A stretch of DNA of 11,502 nt, from the NCBI GenBank assembly GCA_964012715.1, contig CAXGUG010000110.1, positions 1-11,502 of the forward strand. Direction: 5' to 3'. Source of the stretch: UBA1479 sp964012715. GTDB lineage: Bacteria; Pseudomonadota; Alphaproteobacteria; Rhodospirillales; Casp-alpha2. The notes beneath the pieces are model-generated. The model worked only from the letters and a program-made list of their open reading frames with translations, did not search any database and was not told the origin of the DNA. The position numbers and the translations under genes were made by a program. Below, in pieces: positions 6,387-11,502 of this stretch (the stretch's first letter is position 1; each line of letters opens with the position of its first letter).

Positions 6387-6414
6387 GCCCGGAATGTCCA
6401 AAAACGGCCCGGAA
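6387..6414. promoter_or_regulatory. GCCCGGAA direct repeats upstream of the methyltransferase
   Basis: GCCCGGAA occurs at 6387-6394 and again at 6407-6414, exactly 20 bases apart or about two helical turns, on the same face of DNA. They lie upstream of the methyltransferase start at 6327 (minus strand). A tandem-binding regulator is possible, but no consensus is recognised. Confidence 0.3.
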
Positions 6415-6481
6415 ACCCCTTTCAAGGGTGAAAACAAGACCGAATATATTAGATTACGCGCACTTAAAGGAATTGACGGGC

Positions 6482-6599
6482 CTAGGGGATTTGTGCCCCT
6501 AGTATCACGTGGTCGCGCCTGGGGAGAGGGGGCGTGACGACCGGGGGCGGAAACGAACTCTGAGGTTTGTTGAAAACCTTGGGCGGCAGGAGAACGCCC
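6482..6599 (+). promoter_or_regulatory. Three hairpins in the leader of the membrane-anchored gene
   Basis: Stems on the plus strand: CTAGGGG (6482-6488) with CCCCTAG (6496-6502); AGGTTT (6563-6568) with AAACCT (6574-6579); GGGCG (6581-6585) with CGCCC (6595-6599). The last one presents the ribosome binding site AGGAG (6588-6592) in its loop, right before the ATG at 6602. This looks like a structured 5' leader, though the promoter is not identified and each stem is short. Confidence 0.35.
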
Positions 6600-6601
6600 T
6601 A

Positions 6602-7069
6602 ATGAACCTGACGACTGGTGTGATGTTGGCCTGTGGTGCGACCGGCGCGGTGCTTGCCGTGATGGCCGTTGCCGGGTTGTCGAGCGATTTCCAAGGCGTG
6701 GGGAGCACCCGGCCGGAAACGTTTCAATCGCCTATGGCTGTGACGCTTCCGCCGATTCCGGTTCGTATTTCGGGTATGCCCGCGGGCACCCGCCTGTCGT
6801 TGCGCCTCACGGTTCCTGGTGCGGGAGAGAAAAAGTTCATCTGTGAACGTTTGTCGATCCTGCGCTCCGTCGCGGCGCGGCTACTGAACGAGCGTTTGGG
6901 AAATGCACCAAGCGGCGGCGCCCTGCCGGTCAATATCGACCTGTCCATGCGCAGCCACATCGCCGGGGTCGTCGGCGACCGCATGATCGAACGAGTCGAG
7001 GTGACAATCATTCCCTTGGGTGCGGAAGCACCGGCGAGCAACTGCGGTGGGTTGGCTTCTGGCGGTTAG
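6602..7069 (+). CDS. Hypothetical protein with one N-terminal membrane segment
   Basis: I do not recognise this 155-residue protein. Residues about 6-27 (GVMLACGATGAVLAVMAVAG and after) form a single hydrophobic span, either a membrane anchor or an uncleaved signal; no lipobox is clear because Cys11 lies within the hydrophobic core. The rest is a probable periplasmic domain with the segment AVTLPPIPVRISGMPAG and a C-terminal stretch, VVGDRMIERVEVTIIPLG, that ends in beta strands. The membrane anchor plus a small domain ending in alternating strands loosely recalls FliL-type proteins, but this is only a resemblance. AGGAG at 6588-6592 supports the ATG at 6602; an upstream frame start at 6509 is disfavoured. 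It is alone on its strand, between two minus-strand genes, and its stop overlaps that of the decarboxylase gene. Confidence 0.6.
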   Translation: MNLTTGVMLACGATGAVLAVMAVAGLSSDFQGVGSTRPETFQSPMAVTLPPIPVRISGMPAGTRLSLRLTVPGAGEKKFICERLSILRSVAARLLNERLGNAPSGGALPVNIDLSMRSHIAGVVGDRMIERVEVTIIPLGAEAPASNCGGLASGG

Positions 7070-8247
7070 GCCCCGGTCTTGCGATACGGTGTCAGGAAAT
7101 CGCGGAAGCGGCGCGCGACTTCGGGCGGTTTGACCGTCGGGCGGCCCAATTCCTTCATCGATCCGGGCGCGATCTTCATATGAATCAGATGCGGGCCTGG
7201 GTTCTGCAGGGCCTCGGTGACGGCGGTCTTGAGGCTGGCCAAGTCATCGACTTCCCACCCCATGGCGTAGCCGCAAGCCTGGGCGACGCGGGCGAAACGC
7301 ACCGCGGGGGCGGTCGTCGGTTGACCGCCGGTGGAATCATAGGTGCCGTTGTCGAACACCATGTGGATCAGGTTGTTCGGCGCCATCGAGCCGATGGTCG
7401 CCATGGAGCCGAGCTTCATCAACGCCGCCCCATCGCCGTCAAACACCACGATCGGGCTGTCCACGTTCAGGGCCGCGCCTAAGCCCATGCCCGCGGCCCC
7501 GCCCATGGAGCCGACTTGATATAGATGCTGCGCGCGGTCTTCGATGGTGAACAGTTCGCGCCCGCATTTGCCGGTCGTGGCGATGATGCCCGCGTTGTCG
7601 GGCAGGGCCTCCAGCACGGCTTCCATCGCCTTCATCCGCCCCGGCAGGTCGCCGCCCGTGAAGCGGTCGTGGACCGGGCCCATTTCGGGGGCGGGCATGG
7701 GTGTGGCGTCCAGGCCGTCGTCCTTGACGCTGCCCTTTTCCATAATGAAGGCAAAGGGCAGGCCTTCGGCTTCCATATAGCTCATGGCGACGTTCAGGGC
7801 CGGGACAACCGCCGCTCCGTCGGTCGGGAACGGCAGGTGCGGCACGCGGATCACGTCCAAGAGGTCAGGCGTGATCTCGCCCATCACTTCGTGCTGGGGT
7901 TCGTCCTTCAGCCCCGGCGCACCACGCCATGTAGTGACGACCAGCGACGGGATGCGGAACGGATGGTTGAGCGATGTCAGCGGATTGACCGCGTTGCCCA
8001 GGCCGGAGTTCTGGAACATCACCACGGTTTCCCGACCGGCCAGCCAAGCGCCCGAGGCGATGGCCACGGCTTCGCCCTCGCTGGCGGCGGGAACGTAGTC
8101 AAGCCGTGCATTGCCGCCGTCGCTTCCCGATCCCGCGCCGCCGACGACCCGGTTGATCAGGGGTGTCAGGAACGAGCAGGGCACGCCTGTAAAGAAGTCG
8201 TAGCCCCGCGCGCGCAGCGGAGTCAGGAAATCGTCGGCGTCAATCAT
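7066..8247 (-). CDS. ppd: Phosphonopyruvate decarboxylase
   Basis: The 393-residue thiamine diphosphate enzyme converts phosphonopyruvate to phosphonoacetaldehyde and CO2, the irreversible step that makes phosphonate formation favourable. Evidence: the pyrimidine-domain glutamate in YVPAASEGEAVAIASGAWLA (Glu57), the N-terminal FFTGVPCSFLTPLIN typical of Ppd, the Mg/ThDP-binding segment FDGDGAALMKLGSMATIGSM (269-288) and DNGTYDSTGGQPT (299-311). The length fits Ppd, which is shorter than most ThDP decarboxylases because the middle domain is missing. Sulfopyruvate decarboxylase is the close alternative, but the neighbouring PEP mutase decides for Ppd. GGGAG at 8258-8254 supports the start. It follows the pepM fusion gene by 59 bases on the same strand, an evident two-gene unit. 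Confidence 0.95.
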   Translation of the reverse strand: MIDADDFLTPLRARGYDFFTGVPCSFLTPLINRVVGGAGSGSDGGNARLDYVPAASEGEAVAIASGAWLAGRETVVMFQNSGLGNAVNPLTSLNHPFRIPSLVVTTWRGAPGLKDEPQHEVMGEITPDLLDVIRVPHLPFPTDGAAVVPALNVAMSYMEAEGLPFAFIMEKGSVKDDGLDATPMPAPEMGPVHDRFTGGDLPGRMKAMEAVLEALPDNAGIIATTGKCGRELFTIEDRAQHLYQVGSMGGAAGMGLGAALNVDSPIVVFDGDGAALMKLGSMATIGSMAPNNLIHMVFDNGTYDSTGGQPTTAPAVRFARVAQACGYAMGWEVDDLASLKTAVTEALQNPGPHLIHMKIAPGSMKELGRPTVKPPEVARRFRDFLTPYRKTGA

Positions 8248-8262
8248 GGCGGGCTCCCAGAG

Positions 8263-8312
8263 GGACTGGATTGGTTGGACTGGATCAGATCAGCTGTAAA
8301 CGTGGATTACAG
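8263..8312 (-). other. Spacer between pepM fusion and ppd, with short repeats
   Basis: GGACTGGAT occurs twice (8263-8271 and 8277-8285) with a 14-base period, and CTGTAA (8294-8299) with TTACAG (8307-8312) makes a 6-bp hairpin over the pepM stop codon. Neither has a T-tract on the minus strand. Possible minor effects on downstream expression of ppd; nothing else is seen. Confidence 0.3.
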
Positions 8313-9977
8313 GAACAGCTTCGCCTGGTCCAGATCGGCTGCCTGATCGATGTCCATCCATTGGCCCGCCACATAGGCGACGGAAACCTCGTGCCCCTTG
8401 GCGACCAGGCGGGAGAACAAATCGGGCAGGCCCGCGTTGTTCAGTCCCTCCGCCTGCATGGCGTCGATTTCGGCCCGCAGGATTTCGGCACCCTTGGCGG
8501 TGACGCGGGCCAGGCCGACCCATTCGCCGTTGATCGCGCTTTCGGCCAGGTCCGGGCCCATGCGCTTCAGGGTCACGGGTTGTTCTTCGTCCATGAAATC
8601 GGCGGCGAAGGGCAGGGAGCATTCGGCGAAATCGCGGACCCAGACCGGCTCGGCCGCGTCGCTTTGGTGTTCGTCGCTGCGGGCTTTCCACTGGCCGTCG
8701 ACCACGACGACGATGTCGCCCGCGGTTTCCGTCAGCTTGTCCAACAGGTGATGGCGGAACAGGATGTCGCCATAAGCGATCACGCAGTCGCCCTGGATGT
8801 CGTTCTTGGCGCAGGCCAGGCTGCCCAGTTCGCCCGACTTTTCATAGAAGTCGTTATCGACCGTCTGAATACCCGGCAGGTTGATCATATGCTTGGCATA
8901 GCCGCGCACCACGGTGATGTCGCGCACGCCGGACTGCTTCAACGTGTCGGTCAGGCGCGCCAGCAGCGGACGGCCGCGCACGTCGATCATGCATTTCGGG
9001 CGGTCGGCGGTCAGTTCGCCCAGGGCCTGGCCGCGCGATGCCGCCAGGATCACGGCGCGCGGGGCTTCGGTCTTGGGCAGGTAGCGCTTTTCGGCCTGCT
9101 TCAGCTCGGCATTGCCTTGAATGTCGAAGACTTCCGAGACCGAGACGATTTCCGGCTCGACCCCGGCCAGGCTTTCTTCGCGCAGGATGCGGGCCGTGGT
9201 TTCACGCATCGCGGTGATCGCCGCGCGCATGTTGTGGTTGGCCCAGATCGCCAGCGAGACACCAGCCTTGCGGAATTCGTCGGTCGGCGTGGCGTAGTAC
9301 TTGGTCGGCACGATCACCACGGGCACGCGGTTGTCCCATTGGCGCATGAATTCCATGATCTCGTCGGCGGTCGCCAGCTTGGAATGGCACAGCACGGCGT
9401 CGGCCCCGGCCTCGGCATAGGCATGGGCCCGGTCGAGCGCTTCGTTCAGGCCGCGCCCGGCGATGAAGGCTTCGAGCCGCGCCACGATGTTAAAGTCGGG
9501 GTCGGTCTGGCTGTCCTTGCCGGCCTTGATCTTGCCCGCGAACTCGTCCTTGTCGGCCAGCGGTTGCCCTTCGCCGATGAACGAGTTGGTCTTGGGGAAC
9601 AGTTTGTCCTCGATGCAGATGCCGGCGATGCCACGCTGGCAGAACTTGGTCACCGCGCGGCGCATGTTGTTGAAGTTGCCCCAGCCGGTGTCGCCGTCGA
9701 CCAGGATCGGGATCGAGGTCGCGTCGGCCATGAATTCCAGAACCTCCAGGATCTGCGTCCATGAAGCTTCGTTGTTGTCGCGCACGCCCAACGCCGCCGA
9801 CATCGACAGGCCCGACGCCCAAATGCCCTTGAACCCGGCTTCCTCGACGATCTTCGCCGACAGGCCGTTGTGGGCCTCCATGATGAATTCCAGTTCCGGC
9901 GAGGTCAGCATGCGGCGCAGCTGTCCGGCTTTGGTCAGGGTTTGGGTATCGGCGGGGCGGGGATTGGAATTGATCAT
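8307..9977 (-). CDS. pepM: Bifunctional PEP phosphomutase-nucleotidyltransferase (PepM-PntC-like fusion)
   Basis: This 556-residue protein is a fusion. Residues about 15-300 are PEP phosphomutase, which interconverts PEP and phosphonopyruvate: GIWASGLSMSA (51-61), VDGDTGWGN (93-101) with Asp94 and Asp96, and the hallmark EDKLFPKTNS (123-132); Asp67, Glu123, Asn131 and Arg168 match catalytic residues of known enzymes. Residues about 305-556 form a nucleotidyltransferase: VILAASRGQALGELTADRPK (309-328), YGDILF with Asp404, and MDID (541-544), which fit Mg2+ and NTP binding. Such fusions match PntC-type enzymes that activate 2-aminoethylphosphonate with CTP. The ATG at 9977 has GGAG at 9986-9983; an upstream in-frame GTG at 10103 is unlikely. 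No 2-aminoethylphosphonate transaminase lies in the window, so the activated substrate is inferred. Confidence 0.94.
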   Translation of the reverse strand: MINSNPRPADTQTLTKAGQLRRMLTSPELEFIMEAHNGLSAKIVEEAGFKGIWASGLSMSAALGVRDNNEASWTQILEVLEFMADATSIPILVDGDTGWGNFNNMRRAVTKFCQRGIAGICIEDKLFPKTNSFIGEGQPLADKDEFAGKIKAGKDSQTDPDFNIVARLEAFIAGRGLNEALDRAHAYAEAGADAVLCHSKLATADEIMEFMRQWDNRVPVVIVPTKYYATPTDEFRKAGVSLAIWANHNMRAAITAMRETTARILREESLAGVEPEIVSVSEVFDIQGNAELKQAEKRYLPKTEAPRAVILAASRGQALGELTADRPKCMIDVRGRPLLARLTDTLKQSGVRDITVVRGYAKHMINLPGIQTVDNDFYEKSGELGSLACAKNDIQGDCVIAYGDILFRHHLLDKLTETAGDIVVVVDGQWKARSDEHQSDAAEPVWVRDFAECSLPFAADFMDEEQPVTLKRMGPDLAESAINGEWVGLARVTAKGAEILRAEIDAMQAEGLNNAGLPDLFSRLVAKGHEVSVAYVAGQWMDIDQAADLDQAKLFL

Positions 9978-10242
9978 GATTTCTCCGAAGGGGCGATTGG
10001 AACAGCACGTCGCGCCGCAGAAGATGCGGAAGTGCGAATAATAGGGTGAGGCGATAGCTGGTATTGGTTGGTTCGATACATATGCCTTTCGCCACGCGAT
10101 CACAACAAATTTGTCATCGCATCGTCATGGAGCGTCGAAGCGCCGACACTCGGTCGGGCCAAGGCGGAAACATTTGAAAAAAAGACCGAATTTTCCGATG
10201 GACTTGTATGGTCAAGTTTTATGCAAAATTGTTCATCTGCAT

Positions 10243-10260
10243 AATTGATGAGCATCAATT
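10243..10260. promoter_or_regulatory. Perfect FNR/FixK-type palindrome
   Basis: AATTGATG-AG-CATCAATT is an 18-bp palindrome containing TTGAT-GAGC-ATCAA at 10245-10258, a full match to the FNR/FixK consensus TTGAT-N4-ATCAA. It lies about 166 bases upstream of the urtA ATG and about 275 upstream of the pepM ATG, so it may act on either gene. Confidence 0.65.
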
Positions 10261-10272
10261 TTGGGCGAATTG

Positions 10273-10298
10273 ATATCACACCGTATCGAGTGTGATAT
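10273..10298. promoter_or_regulatory. 26-bp inverted repeat upstream of urtA
   Basis: ATATCACAC (10273-10281) and GTGTGATAT (10290-10298) are perfect 9-bp arms around an 8-base centre. The TCACA and TGTGA cores face the opposite way to a CRP site, so CRP is not supported. It is probably an operator for an unidentified dimeric regulator. Confidence 0.45.
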
Positions 10299-10330
10299 TA
10301 TAACTATCTGATAAATAACTAAAAAAACAG

Positions 10331-10352
10331 ATTTGCACGGCCCTGTGCAAAT
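10331..10352. promoter_or_regulatory. Palindrome directly upstream of the sigma-54 promoter, NtrC-like
   Basis: ATTTGCAC-GGCCCT-GTGCAAAT has 8-bp perfect arms. It resembles the NtrC site (TGCAC-N7-GTGCA), but the spacing between half-sites is six, not seven, so the match is imperfect. Its last base touches the -24 element, which is unusual for an enhancer and would suit a repressor or a site blocking polymerase. Confidence 0.4.
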
Positions 10353-10368
10353 TGGCACGCCGCTTGCC
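10352..10368 (+). promoter_or_regulatory. Sigma-54 (RpoN) promoter of urtA
   Basis: TTGGCACGCCGCTTGCC carries GG at 10354-10355 and GC at 10366-10367 with exactly ten bases between, matching consensus TGGCACG-N4-TTGC. Transcription would begin near 10379, about 40 bases before the urtA ATG. Control of urea uptake by NtrC and RpoN fits nitrogen metabolism. Confidence 0.8.
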
Positions 10369-10417
10369 ATTAGTCTGCCGCAATGCAGCAACAATCCCTT
10401 ATTTGGAGGCGATAATT

Positions 10418-11502
10418 ATGAAAACGTATTTCCGGGGGGCAGTGGCGGCCATCGCCCTGACAGCGGCCGCGATGACGAGCACCGTCGCGCAGGCCGCCGA
10501 CACCATCAAAGTCGGCATTCTTCACTCTCTTTCCGGCACCATGGCGATCAGCGAAACCACGCTGAAAGACGTCATGTTGATGCTGATCGACGAGCAGAAC
10601 AAGAAAGGCGGCCTGCTCGGCAAGAAGCTTGAGCCCGTGGTCGTCGACCCCGCATCCAACTGGCCGCTGTTCGCCGAAAAGGCGCGCGAGCTGATCGAAG
10701 TCAAAAAAGTCGACGTGGTTTTCGGCTGCTGGACCTCGGTGTCCCGTAAATCGGTTCTGCCGGTGTTCGAGGAACTGAATTCGGTTCTGTTCTACCCGGT
10801 GCAGTACGAAGGCGAGGAAAGCCAGCGCAACGTGTTCTACACGGGTGCGGCACCGAACCAACAGGCCATCCCTGCGGTTGATTACCTGGCCCAACAGGAA
10901 GGCGTGAAGCGCTGGGTCCTGGCCGGGACCGACTATGTCTATCCGCGCACGACCAACAAGATCCTTGAGACCTATCTGAAGGATCAGCTGGGCGTGGCCG
11001 CCGACGACATCATGATCAACTACACGCCGTTCGGTCATTCCGATTGGCAGACCATCGTCGCCGACATCAAGAAGTTCGGCTCCGCCGGTAAGAAGACCGC
11101 CGTGGTTTCGACCATCAACGGCGACGCCAACGTTCCTTTCTATAAGGAACTGGCCAACCAGGGCATCAAGGCCGAAGACATTCCGGTCGTCGCGTTCTCG
11201 GTCGGTGAAGAAGAACTGGCCGGTCTGGACACCGGTCCTCTGGTCGGTCACCTGGCTGCCTGGAACTACTTCATGTCCGCCAACACGCCGGAAAACGCCG
11301 ACTTCATCAAGAAGTGGAAGACCTTCATCAAAAATCCGAAGCGCGTCACCAACGATCCGATGGAAGCGCACTACATCGGCTTCAACATGTGGGTCAAAGC
11401 GGCTGAAATCGCCGGTACGACCAAGCCGGACGCCGTCATCGACGCGATCGTCGGCGTGACCGTCCCCAACCTGACGGGCGGCTATTCGGCCATGATGCCG
11501 AA
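10418..11502 (+). CDS. urtA: Urea ABC transporter substrate-binding protein UrtA, N-terminal part
   Basis: About 361 residues are present and the gene leaves the window; full-length UrtA is somewhat over 400 residues. A signal peptide covers about residues 1-26 (MKTYFRGAVAAIALTAAAMT, then AQA before ADTIKVGI), so the protein is periplasmic. The mature start VGILHSLSGTMAISE, then LLGKKLEPVVVDPASNWPLF, VDVVFGCWTSVSRKSVLPVF, and YPVQYEGEESQRNVFYTGAA are characteristic of UrtA within the type 1 periplasmic-binding family that includes amide- and branched-chain amino acid-binding proteins. It captures urea for the UrtBCDE permease, genes expected downstream but outside the window. GGAGG at 10405-10409 supports the ATG. 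A sigma-54 promoter precedes it, consistent with nitrogen limitation as the signal. Confidence 0.94.
   Translation, partial: MKTYFRGAVAAIALTAAAMTSTVAQAADTIKVGILHSLSGTMAISETTLKDVMLMLIDEQNKKGGLLGKKLEPVVVDPASNWPLFAEKARELIEVKKVDVVFGCWTSVSRKSVLPVFEELNSVLFYPVQYEGEESQRNVFYTGAAPNQQAIPAVDYLAQQEGVKRWVLAGTDYVYPRTTNKILETYLKDQLGVAADDIMINYTPFGHSDWQTIVADIKKFGSAGKKTAVVSTINGDANVPFYKELANQGIKAEDIPVVAFSVGEEELAGLDTGPLVGHLAAWNYFMSANTPENADFIKKWKTFIKNPKRVTNDPMEAHYIGFNMWVKAAEIAGTTKPDAVIDAIVGVTVPNLTGGYSAMMP

Larger units (their letters stand above)
9978..10417. other. Divergent regulatory region between pepM and urtA
   Basis: These 440 bases hold no gene. From the pepM side they contain a 10-bp palindrome ACAAATTTGT (10105-10114), a hairpin CCGAC/GTCGG (10143-10157), an FNR-type palindrome, an unrelated 26-bp inverted repeat, an AT-rich stretch, and a sigma-54 promoter with an abutting palindrome. 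No convincing sigma-70 promoter for pepM was found. Confidence 0.7.

Noticed and set aside
8271..9764. Plus-strand open frame of 497 codons opposite the pepM fusion
   Set aside because: It is the complement of a gene with clear PEP mutase and nucleotidyltransferase motifs; composition is Gly/Gln/Asp/His-rich as expected of an antisense frame in GC-rich DNA, and there is no ribosome site or family motif.
9978..10103. GTG at 10103 as the start of the pepM fusion, adding 42 residues
   Set aside because: The extra residues are not like PepM and are Cys/Ser/Pro-rich; the ATG at 9977 has GGAG at proper spacing and begins just before the conserved domain.
10270..10282. TTGATATCACACC as a second FNR-type box next to the perfect one
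   Set aside because: Only the first half-site matches; the second half lacks ATCAA. It is better explained as part of the 26-bp inverted repeat.
10276..10295. CRP-cAMP site from TCACA and TGTGA
   Set aside because: Half-sites face outward and are ten bases apart, whereas CRP needs TGTGA-N6-TCACA.
10370..11371. Minus-strand open frame of 333 codons opposite urtA
   Set aside because: urtA has a signal peptide, a strong ribosome site and diagnostic UrtA motifs; the reverse frame has none.
1..11502. Insertion sequences, tRNA genes, CRISPR arrays, prophage or integrase
   Set aside because: Looked for terminal repeats, transposase motifs, repeat-spacer patterns and cloverleaf sequences; none was seen.

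Overview
This window is GC-rich and densely coded, with short intergenic gaps, purine-rich ribosome binding sites and protein families typical of a free-living alphaproteobacterium. A Rhodospirillales-like, probably marine host is my inference from protein style and gene content; there is no rRNA gene or other taxonomic marker in the window.

Layout. Left edge (1-1827): the start of an isovaleryl-CoA-type acyl-CoA dehydrogenase leaving the window on the minus strand, a divergent RidA-family protein, a 61-residue minus-strand protein, and a Crp/Fnr-family regulator. The regulator is preceded by an FNR-type box and by a nested inverted repeat that could hide its ribosome binding site. Middle (1853-6327): an isopropylmalate/isocitrate-type dehydrogenase with a small cupin just upstream, a PAPS-type sulfotransferase, a TauD/TfdA Fe(II)/2-oxoglutarate dioxygenase, and a class-2-type SAM O-methyltransferase. 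These are small-molecule-modifying enzymes on both strands with no obvious shared substrate. Next (6328-7069): an intergenic stretch with direct repeats, a 19-nt match to a universal 16S rRNA segment and three hairpins, followed by an unrecognised 155-residue protein with one N-terminal membrane segment. Right part (7066-9977, minus): a two-gene phosphonate biosynthesis unit, made of a PEP phosphomutase fused to a PntC-like nucleotidyltransferase and then a phosphonopyruvate decarboxylase. Right edge (10418 onward, plus): urtA, the substrate-binding protein of a urea ABC transporter, running off the window.

How it fits together. PEP mutase makes phosphonopyruvate and the decarboxylase pulls it to phosphonoacetaldehyde. 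The fused nucleotidyltransferase suggests that a phosphonate, probably 2-aminoethylphosphonate (AEP), is later activated with CTP for attachment to a cell-surface polymer or lipid. The transaminase that would make AEP is not in the window. The 440-bp divergent region between this unit and urtA is rich in regulatory structure. It holds an 18-bp palindrome containing a perfect FNR-type box, a 26-bp inverted repeat of unknown meaning, a palindrome abutting a sigma-54 promoter, and that sigma-54 promoter itself (GG-N10-GC), which points to nitrogen control of urea uptake. The Crp/Fnr regulator in this window has the recognition residues expected for such FNR-type boxes, so it may link the two ends of the window. 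That link is inference.
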